Below, piece after piece: positions 55,825 through 64,000 of a stretch of 64,000 nt of DNA; within the stretch, counting starts at the first letter, position 1, and each line of letters begins with the position of its first letter. Under the pieces are notes generated by a model. It did not search any database. It was given only the letters and a program-made list of their open reading frames with translations, and had not been told where the DNA came from. A program made the translations under genes and the position numbers. The DNA is from Subtercola boreus (GTDB taxonomy: Bacteria; Actinomycetota; Actinomycetes; Actinomycetales; Microbacteriaceae): positions 1,674,001 through 1,738,000 of the forward strand of contig NZ_VFOO01000001.1 in assembly GCF_006716115.1 (NCBI RefSeq), in the 5' to 3' direction.

Positions 55825-56574
55825 TCAGCTCCAGGTGCCGAGCCTCACGTTCAGCACCGCGATCGCGACCGGGCCTGCTGTCGAGGTGCGGAGGATGCCC
55901 GTGCCGAGCTTCACCCGCACAGCCCCCGCCGCCTCGAGGGCATCGAGTTCGCCCGGGGCGATGCCGCCCTCCGGTCCGACGACGAGCACGATGTCGCTGC
56001 CGCCTACGTCGTCGCCCAGGTCGGCCGCGGTGAGCGACAGCTCTGCGGTCGGGTCGAGCACGAGCATCCGGGAGCCCGAAGCCAGCGACGCGAGCTCTTT
56101 CGTCGACAGCAGGTCGCCGACCTCGGGCACCCAGGCCTGGATCGACTGCTTGGTCGCCTCGCGCACGATGGCGCGCCAGCGGTCGAGGCCCTTGGCGATC
56201 TTCGGTCCGACCCAGCGCGACACCGAGCGCTCGGCAGCCCACGGCGAGACGACGGCCACACCCAGTTCCGTCGCGGCCTGCACCGCCAGCTCGTCCCGGT
56301 CGCCCTTCGCGAGCGCCTGCACGAGGTGGATGCGGTGCGGCGTCGGTGAGACGACCTCGACCTCGGTGACGGCGATGCTGAGAACCGAGCTCGACACCGC
56401 GATGACCGGACCGCTCACGACGAGGCCCCGGCCGTCTCCGATCGACGTCGCCTCGCCGACCCGGATGCGGTTCACCGTCACGGCGTGCTTCTGCTCCTCG
56501 CCGTGCAGCGACACGACGTCGCGCACCTCGTGCGGGATCGACGCCAGATCTTCACGGATGAACAGGGAACTCAT
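55825..56574 (-). CDS. rsmE: 16S rRNA m3U1498 methyltransferase
   Basis: SPOUT methyltransferase, 249 residues from ATG at 56574. Marks: LFIREDL start, HLVQALAKGDRDELAVQAATELGV, WRAIVREATKQSIQAWVPEV, VGPEGGIAPGELDALEAAGA and LGTGILRTSTAGPVAI, the knot and SAM site. Follows dnaJ by 14 nt. A 118-nt gap to HIT on the other side carries an 18-bp imperfect repeat at about 55786-55820 (GGTCG-GGCAGCCG type) just after the rsmE stop. Confidence 0.96.
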   Translation of the reverse strand: MSSLFIREDLASIPHEVRDVVSLHGEEQKHAVTVNRIRVGEATSIGDGRGLVVSGPVIAVSSSVLSIAVTEVEVVSPTPHRIHLVQALAKGDRDELAVQAATELGVAVVSPWAAERSVSRWVGPKIAKGLDRWRAIVREATKQSIQAWVPEVGDLLSTKELASLASGSRMLVLDPTAELSLTAADLGDDVGGSDIVLVVGPEGGIAPGELDALEAAGAVRVKLGTGILRTSTAGPVAIAVLNVRLGTWS

Positions 56575-56588
56575 CGACCGGTCGCCGC

Positions 56589-57707
56589 TCAGGCGTTCAT
56601 GAAGCGGTCGCGGAGCTTCGAGAAGAGTCCCTGCTGGAACTGCCCGAGCGACGGCGCCGGGTACTTGTGCGCCGAAGCGAGCTGCTTCATGAGCTCCTTC
56701 TGCTTGTGGTCGAGCTTCGTGGGAGTGACGACCTGCACTCCGATCTTCAGGTCGCCCCGGCCGCCGCCCCGCAGCTTCGTCACGCCGCGCGACTTGACCG
56801 TCAGCACCTCCGAGCTCTGGATGCCCGGCCGCAGTTCGACCTCGACGTCGCCGTCGAGCGCTTTCAGCGTGGTCGTCGTGCCGAGCACCGCGTCCCACAT
56901 CTGCACTTCGAGGGTGCAGAGCAGATCGTCGCCGTTGCGGCTGAAGATGTCGTGGTGACGCACCTTGACCTCGAGGTAGAGGTCGCCCTGCGGCCCGCCG
57001 GCGGGTCCCACCTCGCCCTGGGAGGGCATCTGCAGGCGGAGGCCGGTGTCGACGCCCGCGGGGATGTCGACGGGAATGGTGCGGCGGGCGCGCACGCGGC
57101 CCTGGCCCTGGCAGGTGACGCAGGGGGCCGGGATGATCGTGCCATACCCACGGCAGGTGCCGCAGGGCGAGCTCGTCATCACGTTGCCGAGCAGCGAACG
57201 CACGGTGCGGGAGATCTGGCCCGTTCCGTGGCAGATGTCGCACGTCACCTCATGCGTGCCCGGCTGGGCGCAGGAACCCTGGCAGGTCTCGCAGAGGATC
57301 GCGGTGTCGACCTCGAGGTCGCGGTGGGTGCCGAAGATGACCTCGCTGAGGTCGACCTCGACGCGGAGCAGGGCGTCCTGCCCGCGTTCGGCACGCGAGC
57401 GGGGGCCGCGCTGGCCGCCCTGCTGCCCGCCGAAGAAGGTCTCGAAGATGTCGCCGAAACCGCCGAAACCCTGGGCTCCGCCGCCACCGCCGCCGAAACC
57501 GGCCTGCGGTCCGCGATCGTAGCTCTGGCGCTGCCCGGGATCGCTCAGCACGTCATAGGCGTGGGTCACTGCCTTGAAGCGCTCCTCAGCATCCGGAGCA
57601 GAGTTCACGTCAGGGTGCAGTTCGCGGGCGAGCCGACGGTAGGCCTTCTTGATCTCGTCGGGGGTCGCGGTGCGTTCGACACCGAGAACGTCGTAGTGGT
57701 CAGCCAC
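56589..57707 (-). CDS. dnaJ: chaperone DnaJ
   Basis: Hsp40 cochaperone of DnaK. 372 residues from GTG at 57707 (ADHYDVLGVERTATPDEIKKAYRRLARELHPDVN: J domain with HPD), a Gly-rich linker at 70-100, then four zinc-binding repeats: CETCQGSC, CDICHGTG, CGTCRGYG and CVTCQGQG. In the first repeat the last Gly of CxxCxGxG is Cys, a variation often seen in the HrcA-linked DnaJ2. 58 nt after hrcA. Confidence 0.96.
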   Translation of the reverse strand: MADHYDVLGVERTATPDEIKKAYRRLARELHPDVNSAPDAEERFKAVTHAYDVLSDPGQRQSYDRGPQAGFGGGGGGAQGFGGFGDIFETFFGGQQGGQRGPRSRAERGQDALLRVEVDLSEVIFGTHRDLEVDTAILCETCQGSCAQPGTHEVTCDICHGTGQISRTVRSLLGNVMTSSPCGTCRGYGTIIPAPCVTCQGQGRVRARRTIPVDIPAGVDTGLRLQMPSQGEVGPAGGPQGDLYLEVKVRHHDIFSRNGDDLLCTLEVQMWDAVLGTTTTLKALDGDVEVELRPGIQSSEVLTVKSRGVTKLRGGGRGDLKIGVQVVTPTKLDHKQKELMKQLASAHKYPAPSLGQFQQGLFSKLRDRFMNA

Positions 57708-57765
57708 GAAGGGCTTCTCCTTTGTTTGGTGAGTGAAGGGGAAAGTGTGGAGGAATATTCCGGGG

Positions 57766-58788
57766 CTAGTTCTCGCCCAGGGTCTTCGAGAGGTAGCGGG
57801 CGACCGCGCGGACGGCCTGGATGTTCGTGGAATAGTCCATGCGGGTCGGTCCGAGTACGCCGAGCCTCGCCAGCGCGGTGCCGGCCCCGCTGTAGCCGCT
57901 CGCGAGCACCGAGGTCTCGGCCAGGCCGAACGGCGCGTTCTCGCGACCGATCCGCACCGACATCCCGTGCTGGTCGGCCTGCATCTCGCTGAACAGCCGA
58001 AGCAGCACGACCTGCTCCTCGACGGCCTCGAGCACCGGGAGGATGCTGCCGGCGAAGTCACCCTCGGTGCGGACGAGATTCGCTGCCCCGGCGATGATGA
58101 GCTTCTCCTGCCGGTTCGCTGTGACCTGCTCGATGAGCGCCCTGCTGACCGCGGCGACGGAAGCCCGCCGGTCGTGGCTGAACTGGTCGCTGAGCTCGGC
58201 GAGGCGCGCGGCCGCGGCATCGAGGCCGAGGCCCGAAGCCGAGGCGTTGGCCTTCGTGCGGAGATCGGCCAGGAACGCGTCGTCGATGTCGGCGGGCACC
58301 TCGACGATGCGCTGCTCGACGTGGCCCGTGTCGGTGATGACGACGGTCAGCATGCGAAGGGGTGCCAGGGCGACGACCTCGATGTGGCGCACCTTCGCGG
58401 TGGAGAGCGACGGGTACTGCACCATCGCGACCTGCTGGGTGAGCTGGGAGAGCAGGCGCACCGTTCGCGCGAGCACGTCGTCGAGGTCGACGGATGACCC
58501 GAGGAACGTCTCGATGGCCTGCCGTTGCGCAGCGGTGAGCGGCTTCAGCTCGGAGAGATGGTCGACGAAGAGCCGGTAGCCCTTGTCCGTGGGGATGCGG
58601 CCCGAAGAGGTGTGCGGAGCCGTGATGAGCTCCTCCTCCTCGAGGAGGGCCATGTCGTTCCGGATGGTCGCGGCCGAGACGCCGAAGGAATGCCTGTCGA
58701 CGATGGACTTCGAGCCGACGGGTTCGCGGGACTCCACATAGTCGTGCACGATGACGCGCAGGACTTCGAGGCTGCGTTCGGAGACCAT
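57766..58788 (-). CDS. hrcA: heat-inducible repressor HrcA
   Basis: Repressor that binds CIRCE operators. 340 residues. N-terminal winged helix (VLRVIVHDYVESREPVGSKSIVDRH...SAATIRNDMALLEEEELITAPHTSSGRIPTDKGYRLFVD) and a GAF-like dimerization domain. A perfect-spacing CIRCE lies 24 nt upstream of its start, so hrcA-dnaJ is autoregulated. Confidence 0.97.
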   Translation of the reverse strand: MVSERSLEVLRVIVHDYVESREPVGSKSIVDRHSFGVSAATIRNDMALLEEEELITAPHTSSGRIPTDKGYRLFVDHLSELKPLTAAQRQAIETFLGSSVDLDDVLARTVRLLSQLTQQVAMVQYPSLSTAKVRHIEVVALAPLRMLTVVITDTGHVEQRIVEVPADIDDAFLADLRTKANASASGLGLDAAAARLAELSDQFSHDRRASVAAVSRALIEQVTANRQEKLIIAGAANLVRTEGDFAGSILPVLEAVEEQVVLLRLFSEMQADQHGMSVRIGRENAPFGLAETSVLASGYSGAGTALARLGVLGPTRMDYSTNIQAVRAVARYLSKTLGEN

Positions 58789-58812
58789 GACGCCCCACCT
58801 TCCTCGACCGGC

Positions 58813-58839
58813 TTAGCACTCCCGTGATCAGAGTGCCAA
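58813..58839. promoter_or_regulatory. CIRCE operator and hrcA promoter
   Basis: TTAGCACTC-N9-GAGTGCCAA, one base off the consensus TTAGCACTC-N9-GAGTGCTAA. Immediately upstream on the minus strand is TATAAT (complement of 58839-58844), a consensus -10 that touches the operator, so bound HrcA would block transcription start. No convincing -35 was found. Confidence 0.93.
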
Positions 58840-58959
58840 TTATATAACGACGGATGCGCAAGGTCTGCCCCCGTCGACGACACGCTGAGCATAAATCATT
58901 GCCCCGGGCCGGTCACTGGCGCTATCTTGTGCTTATCTCTGCCCAGAAAGGAGACCCCG

Positions 58960-59364
58960 TTGTCCGATCCGACCGCTTCGCAACCCGCCCAGCCGCCCGC
59001 GGCTCCCCTCTCAGCCGAAGACGACAAGCTGTGGGCCAGTCTCTCCCACTTCGGCAACATCATTCCGCTGGTTCCCGCCCTGGTCATCCACCTCGTCTTC
59101 AAGGACCGCGGGCCCCGCGTGAGGCAGGAGAGCACGGAAGCCCTCAACTGGACGATCAACGTCACCGCGGCGATCGTCGTGCTGAACATCCTGTCGGCCA
59201 TCCTCGGTTTCGTCCCGTTCGTGGGCTGGATCCTGGCCCTCCTGCTCGGCCTCGTGCTCTGGGCCGTCGTCATCGTCAACCTCGTCTTCGCAATCATCGG
59301 CGGCGTGCGGGTGAACGGCGGCGGCAGCTACCGCTACCCCGTCAACTACCGCTGGATCAAGTAA
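58960..59364 (+). CDS. DUF4870 membrane protein, first copy
   Basis: 134 residues from TTG at 58960, with AAAGGAG six bases upstream, the only well-placed start. A 20-residue Pro/Ala N terminus, then LSAEDDKLWASLSHFGNIIPLVPALVIHLVFKDRGPRVRQESTEALNW and two more hydrophobic segments (AAIVVLNILSAILGF, ILALLLGLVLWAVVIVNLVF); ends YRYPVNYRWIK. Four membrane segments in total. Function unknown. Divergent from hrcA. Confidence 0.85.
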   Translation: MSDPTASQPAQPPAAPLSAEDDKLWASLSHFGNIIPLVPALVIHLVFKDRGPRVRQESTEALNWTINVTAAIVVLNILSAILGFVPFVGWILALLLGLVLWAVVIVNLVFAIIGGVRVNGGGSYRYPVNYRWIK

Positions 59365-59417
59365 CACCTCCCTTCCCGACGTCCCTCGATATCGTCATCC
59401 AACGAAAGGCCCCACCC

Positions 59418-59819
59418 ATGAGCGACTACCCTCCCAAAGGCCCGCCCACTCCCCCGCCGGCCGCGCCCGGCTACCCCGCGGTGGCACCCATGCGCCCCGA
59501 AGACCAGCGCCTCTGGTCGACCCTCATCCACGTCGGCGGCATCATCTTCGGGTTCCTCCCGGCGCTGATCGGCTACCTGGTGCTGAAGGACCGGGGTGAG
59601 TTCATCCGCGAGCACACGAAGACGGCGCTCAACTTCCAACTGACGATCCTGATCGGCTACATCGTGGGTTACATTCTGACGATCGTGCTCATCGGCGCCG
59701 TCATCGTGCTCGCGGTCTGGATCATCAGCATCGTCTTCGCGATCATCGCCGCAATCGCCGCGAACAAGGGCGAGGGCTACACCTACCCGAAGTGGTGCGC
59801 GATCCAGTTCATCAAGTAG
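59418..59819 (+). CDS. DUF4870 membrane protein, second copy
   Basis: 133 residues from ATG at 59418, 53 nt after the first copy. A 25-residue Pro-rich start, then RPEDQRLWSTLIHVGGIIFGFLPALIGYLVLKDRGEFIREHTKTALNFQL, aligned residue for residue with the first copy, and three further helices; ends YTYPKWCAIQFIK. A tandem duplicate. Confidence 0.85.
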   Translation: MSDYPPKGPPTPPPAAPGYPAVAPMRPEDQRLWSTLIHVGGIIFGFLPALIGYLVLKDRGEFIREHTKTALNFQLTILIGYIVGYILTIVLIGAVIVLAVWIISIVFAIIAAIAANKGEGYTYPKWCAIQFIK

Positions 59820-59829
59820 CGCCTGCCGA

Positions 59830-59854
59830 GCGCCCCGGTCATCGATCGGGGCGC
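59830..59854. terminator. bidirectional terminator between DUF4870 and hemW
   Basis: GCGCCCCGGTC-ATC-GATCGGGGCGC, 11-bp stem with one mismatch (8 bp of uninterrupted GC pairs at the base), in the 39-nt gap between convergent genes. No U-tract on either side. Confidence 0.65.
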
Positions 59855-59858
59855 CCGG

Positions 59859-61139
59859 TCAGGTGAGGCGGCGCACCACTGCGTCAGCCAGCAGCCGCCC
59901 CCGCAGGGTCAGTTCCACTGATCCGCGGAGGGCGGCTCTTCCGTCTATCAGGCCGTCGGCGATGAGACCAGCGATCTGCTGCCGGGCTTCTGCTGCCAGG
60001 GTCGCGATGGGGAGGCCGGATCGGATGCGCGCCAGCAGCAGCACGCGCTCGATCTCCCTCGACTCCCCGTCGGGCGTCTCGCGGCCCGCGGCGGGTGAGT
60101 GACCGGAGAGGATGCGTTCGGCATAGGCCGCCGGGTGCTTCACGTTCCACCAGCGGGTGCCGCCCACATGGCTGTGCGCGCCGGGACCGATGCCCCACCA
60201 GTCGTGACCCTGCCAGTAGGCGAGGTTGTGGCGGGAACGGAACTCGCTCGTCGGTGTGGCGGGGCCGGTGAGGGCGTCGGCGTTGGGCGTCGCGGGGGCA
60301 GCGGACGCTGAGCGCGCCCAGTTGCTCACCTCGTACCACTCGTAGCCGGCGCTGGAGAGCCGCGCATCCGCCAGCTCGTACATGTCGGCCTCGAGGTCGT
60401 CGTCGGGCACGGGGTACACGCCCGACCGGATCTGGCGGGCCAACTTGGTGCCCTGCTCCACGATGAGGGCGTAGGCAGAGAGGTGGTCGGGCTGCATCGC
60501 GAGGGCGGCATCGAGCGAGCGCTCCCAGTCGCCGAGCGACTCCCCCGGCGTGCCGTAGATGAGGTCGACGCTCACCTGGAGTCCGGCGTCCCGCGCCCAC
60601 TGCACGACCTCCGGCACACGCTCAGGGTCGTGGGTGCGGTCGAGCGTCTTCAGAACGTGCGGTACTGCCGACTGCATGCCGAAACTCACGCGCGTGAAAC
60701 CGGCCGCGGCGAGCTCGACGAGGTAGCGGGCATCCACCGAGTCGGGGTTCGCCTCTGTGGTGACCTCGGCGCCCAGCGCGAGACCCCACGCGTCGTCGAC
60801 GGAGCGCAGCATCTGGACGAGCTGCGCGCTCGGCAGCAGGGTGGGCGTTCCGCCGCCGAAGAAGACGGTCGAGACGGGGCGCTCGTCGATGCCCGAGCGC
60901 GTGAGCACGTCGGCCGCGAGACCGACCTCGAGCACCGCCTGGCCGGCGTAGTCCACCTGCTTGACTCCGCGCAGTTCGCTCGATGTGTAGGTGTTGAAAT
61001 CGCAGTAGCCGCAGCGCACGCGGCAGAACGGCACGTGCAGGTAGACGCCGAAGGGATGCCCGTGGCTCAGCTCTGCGGCGGACCCGGGCAGCAGCCCGTC
61101 GAGCGGCGCGGGGTCGCCGAGCGGGAGGGCGCTACCCAC
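59859..61139 (-). CDS. hemW: HemW-type radical SAM heme chaperone
   Basis: HemN-like protein that delivers heme, previously annotated as oxygen-independent coproporphyrinogen oxidase. 426 residues from GTG. Radical-SAM motif CRVRCGYCDFNTY near 43; GGGTPTLLPSAQLVQML; FGMQSAVPHVLKTLDRTHD; C-terminal wHTH-like HemN_C domain. The CxxxCxxC without the fourth HemN cysteine favours HemW. Confidence 0.92.
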   Translation of the reverse strand: MGSALPLGDPAPLDGLLPGSAAELSHGHPFGVYLHVPFCRVRCGYCDFNTYTSSELRGVKQVDYAGQAVLEVGLAADVLTRSGIDERPVSTVFFGGGTPTLLPSAQLVQMLRSVDDAWGLALGAEVTTEANPDSVDARYLVELAAAGFTRVSFGMQSAVPHVLKTLDRTHDPERVPEVVQWARDAGLQVSVDLIYGTPGESLGDWERSLDAALAMQPDHLSAYALIVEQGTKLARQIRSGVYPVPDDDLEADMYELADARLSSAGYEWYEVSNWARSASAAPATPNADALTGPATPTSEFRSRHNLAYWQGHDWWGIGPGAHSHVGGTRWWNVKHPAAYAERILSGHSPAAGRETPDGESREIERVLLLARIRSGLPIATLAAEARQQIAGLIADGLIDGRAALRGSVELTLRGRLLADAVVRRLT

Positions 61140-61148
61140 GGGGGCCCG

Positions 61149-61817
61149 TCACGACGTGCGGGCCGGCAGCAGGGCGCGGAGGTACTGCCTGGTCGCCTTG
61201 CGCTGCTGCCAGCGTACGAACGGTGTGCCGAGCCGGTAGAGCAGCGTGCTGGGACGCGAGAAGCTCCGGATGACCACCCAGACCGACCCGTCGTCGTGCT
61301 GTTCGACCATGAAGCTCTCTTCGCCGATCTGCGGATGCCCGGGAAGGGTGCCGTACGCGAAACCGACCCGGTGGGCATCCGTCGTCACGGACACGACCCG
61401 GACCGGGGCCGTGAACTTCACCCCGAACACGTGCACGACTAGTTCGGCGGTGACGCCGGGTGCCACGTGCGGCGTGCCGTCTTCCGTGTAGACGTGACCC
61501 TCGTCGAGCTGGCGCGGGGCGATCGGCTGGCCGGCGGAGTCGTAGACGAGACCCGGATAGTCGGTCTCGCTCGACACGGGCAGCTCGATGTTCTCGACCG
61601 TCATGCCGCTGCCGCGCTGGATGCCCCAGGTGAGGATCGACTCCGCCGCGGCCTCGAACCGGTCGTCGCCCGAGCCGAGCCGCGCTTTTGCCTCGAAGGG
61701 CTTGAAGCCCTTGGGCGGGTAGTACATCAGGTCGTCGGCCTGGCTCGCCCCGATGGCGGCGTAGGTCAGGGACTGCCCGCTGTGGGTGGCGCGGGTGCGG
61801 CGCTCCTCGGTCGACAT
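61149..61817 (-). CDS. DUF1990 family protein
   Basis: 222 residues. LTYAAIGASQ...YYPPKGFKPFEAKARLGSGDDRFEAAAESILTWGIQRGSGM is the DUF1990 start; later VGFAYGTLPGHPQIGEESFMVEQHDDGSVWVVIRSFSRPST. The fold is probably polyketide-cyclase or START-like (inference). Function unknown. 10 nt after lepA. Confidence 0.87.
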   Translation of the reverse strand: MSTEERRTRATHSGQSLTYAAIGASQADDLMYYPPKGFKPFEAKARLGSGDDRFEAAAESILTWGIQRGSGMTVENIELPVSSETDYPGLVYDSAGQPIAPRQLDEGHVYTEDGTPHVAPGVTAELVVHVFGVKFTAPVRVVSVTTDAHRVGFAYGTLPGHPQIGEESFMVEQHDDGSVWVVIRSFSRPSTLLYRLGTPFVRWQQRKATRQYLRALLPARTS

Positions 61818-61827
61818 GGTTCGGCCT

Positions 61828-63735
61828 CTACTTCTTGTCTTTCGTCTCGGTCTCGCCGCTGAGGGCAGCGATGAACGCCTCCTGCGGAACCTCGACGCGG
61901 CCCACCATCTTCATGCGCTTCTTGCCCTCCTTCTGCTTCTCGAGCAGCTTGCGCTTGCGGGTGATGTCACCGCCGTAGCACTTGGCCAGAACGTCTTTGC
62001 GGATGGCGCTGATCGACTCGCGAGCGATGATGCGCGCACCGATGGCTGCCTGGATCGGAACCTCGAACTGCTGCCGCGGAATCAGCTTCTTCAGCCGCTC
62101 GGTCATCAGCACGCCGTAGGCGTAGGCCTTGTCTTTGTGCACGATGGCGCTGAAGGCGTCGACCGCCTCGCCCTGCAGCAGGATGTCGACCTTCACGAGG
62201 TCGGCCTCCTGCTCGCCGATGGGCTCGTAGTCGAGGCTCGCGTAGCCCTGCGTTCGGCTCTTGAGGTGGTCGAAGAAGTCGAAGACGATCTCGCCGAGGG
62301 GCATGTGGTAGTGGAGTTCGACGCGGTCGGTTCCGACGTACTCCATGCCGTCGAGGCTGCCGCGGCGGCCCTGGCAGAGTTCCATGATCGTGCCGACGTA
62401 GTCTTTCGGCGCGAGGATCGACGCCTTGACCATCGGCTCGCTGACGCTCTTGATCTTGCCGCCCGGGAACTCGCTCGGATTCGTGACGGTGACCGTCTTC
62501 TTGTCGTCGGTGGTCACCTCGTAGATGACGCTCGGTGCGGTGGCGATGAGGTCGAGGTTGAACTCCCGTTCGAGGCGCTCGGTGATGATCTCGAGATGCA
62601 GGAGGCCGAGGAACCCGCAGCGGAAGCCGAAGCCGAGTGCCACGGAGGTCTCGGGCTCGTAGACCAACGCCGCATCGCTGAGCTTCAGCTTGTCGAGGGC
62701 CTCGCGGAGGATCGGGTAGTCCGATCCGTCGATCGGGTAGAGCCCCGAGAACACCATCGGCTTCGGCTCGGAGTAGCCCTTCAGCGCGACCGTCGCCGGG
62801 CGGAGGTGCGTCGTGACGGTGTCGCCGACCTTCGAGAGCCGCACATCTTTCACGCCCGTGATGAGGTACCCGACCTCACCGACCGCCAGCCCCTTGCTGG
62901 GCGTCGGCTCCGGCGAGCTCACGCCGATCTCCAGCACCTCGTGCGTGGATTTGGTACTCATCATCATGATCTTCTCGCGCGGCGTGAGCCTGCCGTCGAT
63001 CATGCGCACGTAGGTGATCACTCCGCGGTAGGCGTCGTAGACCGAGTCGAAGATCATCGCGCGCGGGGGTGCGTCGATGTCCCCGACGGGTGCCGGGATG
63101 CTCTGCACCACCAGGTCGAGCAGCTCCTCGACCCCCATGCCGGTCTTGCCGCTGACGCGCAGCACGTCTTCGGCCCGGCCGCCGATGAGGCCGGCGAGCT
63201 CCTCGGCGTACTTGTCGGGGTCTGCGGCGGGCAGGTCGATCTTGTTCAGGACCGGGATGATCGTCAGGTCGTTGTCGAGCGCGAGGTAGAGGTTGGCGAG
63301 GGTCTGCGCCTCGATGCCCTGTGCGGCATCCACCAGCAGGATCGCGCCCTCGCAGGCCGCCAGCGACCGGCTGACCTCGTAGGTGAAGTCGACGTGGCCA
63401 GGGGTGTCGATCATGTTGAGCGCGTAGGTCTGGCCGTTCTGGGACCACGGCATGCGCACGGCCTGGCTCTTGATGGTGATGCCGCGCTCACGCTCGATGT
63501 CCATGCGGTCGAGGTATTGGGCTCGCATGTCGCGGTCGCTGACCACACCGGTGATCTGCAGCATGCGGTCGGCCAGGGTCGACTTGCCGTGGTCGATGTG
63601 CGCGATGATGCAGAAGTTGCGGATGAACGCGGGGTCGGTCGACGCCGGCTGGAGTTCCTGTAGTGCTCTGGGGCTCACGCGTTCCTCAAGATTTTTCGGC
63701 GATGCTGCTGCGGGTGGTGCTGTCGATGTGCTCAC
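61828..63735 (-). CDS. lepA: elongation factor 4 (LepA)
   Basis: Ribosomal GTPase that back-translocates stalled ribosomes. 635 residues; about 35 N-terminal extra residues (Ala/Ser). G1 [10 protein letters not shown]3 DTPGHVDF, G4 NKID. EF-G-like domains III and V, then the LepA-specific C-terminal domain ([33 protein letters not shown]). GTG or ATG start at 63735. Confidence 0.98.
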   Translation of the reverse strand: MSTSTAPPAAASPKNLEERVSPRALQELQPASTDPAFIRNFCIIAHIDHGKSTLADRMLQITGVVSDRDMRAQYLDRMDIERERGITIKSQAVRMPWSQNGQTYALNMIDTPGHVDFTYEVSRSLAACEGAILLVDAAQGIEAQTLANLYLALDNDLTIIPVLNKIDLPAADPDKYAEELAGLIGGRAEDVLRVSGKTGMGVEELLDLVVQSIPAPVGDIDAPPRAMIFDSVYDAYRGVITYVRMIDGRLTPREKIMMMSTKSTHEVLEIGVSSPEPTPSKGLAVGEVGYLITGVKDVRLSKVGDTVTTHLRPATVALKGYSEPKPMVFSGLYPIDGSDYPILREALDKLKLSDAALVYEPETSVALGFGFRCGFLGLLHLEIITERLEREFNLDLIATAPSVIYEVTTDDKKTVTVTNPSEFPGGKIKSVSEPMVKASILAPKDYVGTIMELCQGRRGSLDGMEYVGTDRVELHYHMPLGEIVFDFFDHLKSRTQGYASLDYEPIGEQEADLVKVDILLQGEAVDAFSAIVHKDKAYAYGVLMTERLKKLIPRQQFEVPIQAAIGARIIARESISAIRKDVLAKCYGGDITRKRKLLEKQKEGKKRMKMVGRVEVPQEAFIAALSGETETKDKK

Positions 63736-63831
63736 AGAAGTTTACGAGACAGATGCACCCGGCGGTTCCCGGCCCCCAAACCTGTGGAGAGCTGACGGGA
63801 ATCTCTGGGCTGTGGAGGAGTTGAAAGAGGT

Positions 63832-64000
63832 ATGAGTATCTTTCTGACCGGTGCGACCGGTTTCGTAGGTTCAGCAGTTCTCCGCCAGCTCCTGGCCCAG
63901 GGACGAGAGGTGACAGCCCTCGTCCGCTCGGGCGAGAAGGCCGCCACGGTGAGCGAGCTCGGGGCGAAGGCCGTGGTCGGCGACATCACCGACACACAGT
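63832..64000 (+). CDS. NAD(P)-dependent epimerase/dehydratase-like, partial
   Basis: The first 56 residues before the right edge: MSIFLTGATGFVGSAVLRQLLAQGREVTALVRSGEKAATVSELGAKAVVGDITD. TGATGFVGSAV is the Rossmann dinucleotide motif of atypical/extended SDRs. The start ATG at 63832 has AAAGAGG directly upstream, close-set. Divergent from lepA with a 96-nt gap. The substrate cannot be told from this piece. Confidence 0.85.
   Translation, partial: MSIFLTGATGFVGSAVLRQLLAQGREVTALVRSGEKAATVSELGAKAVVGDITDTQ

Overview
The window reads as a housekeeping stretch of a high-GC Gram-positive chromosome, most likely a member of the Microbacteriaceae (Actinomycetota). This is inferred from the Actinobacteria-type rRNA leader and spacer boxes, frequent GTG/TTG starts, 4-nt GTGA/ATGA stop-start overlaps, and gene neighbourhoods usual in this group: ftsK-pgsA-cinA-clgR-DUF3046-recA-recX-miaB-miaA-dapF-hflX-lexA, hrcA-dnaJ-rsmE-HIT-phoH-ybeY-CBS-era, infC-rpmI-rplT, and argCJBDF-GH. 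No database search was possible, so genus and species are not claimed. Nearly all genes lie on the minus strand. Plus-strand genes are the DUF1844 gene, an Fe-S photolyase/cryptochrome, lexA, a small methyltransferase, two DUF4870 genes and a partial epimerase-like gene at the right edge.

Layout. 1-5033: an rRNA operon read leftward (16S, a spacer without tRNA, and 23S cut by the window edge) with its leader and promoter region. 5034-19238: tyrS, an alkyl-adenine DNA glycosylase gene, a small membrane protein gene, the whole arginine pathway argH-G-F-D-B-J-C without argR, and pheT/pheS. 19254-22449: a polar amino-acid ABC importer of four genes. 22604-25354: an RNA methyltransferase gene whose first codons carry an intrinsic terminator, then rplT-rpmI-infC (infC starts at AUC) and divergent DUF1844. 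25360-30981: the Fe-S photolyase and a hisC-hisB-hisH-priA-sseB operon with a 24-bp inverted repeat between hisH and priA. 31044-32524: an SOS pair, a LysM membrane protein gene divergent from lexA with a LexA box between them. 32548-45421: hflX, a methyltransferase gene, dapF, miaA, miaB, recX, recA, a DUF3046 gene, a clgR-like gene, cinA, pgsA and ftsK.

45487-48787 is the accessory part. Between ftsK and the RNase J gene sits an array of four intact small secreted paralogues (159-186 aa; signal peptide, two cysteines, identical C-terminal Gly-Gly-Leu), remnants of further copies and two short signal-peptide ORFs. Each intact gene is preceded by the same two-part motif (CGTAATG, 16-18 nt, CTCTCTT), and GC-rich hairpins of one type separate the units. 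I do not recognise the protein family; this is the best candidate in the window for something undescribed.

48899-64000 returns to core genes: rnj, dapA, era, a CBS/CorC-type membrane protein gene, ybeY, phoH, a HIT protein gene, rsmE, dnaJ and hrcA with a clear CIRCE operator; then two DUF4870 genes, hemW, a DUF1990 gene, lepA and the start of an NAD-dependent epimerase-like gene.
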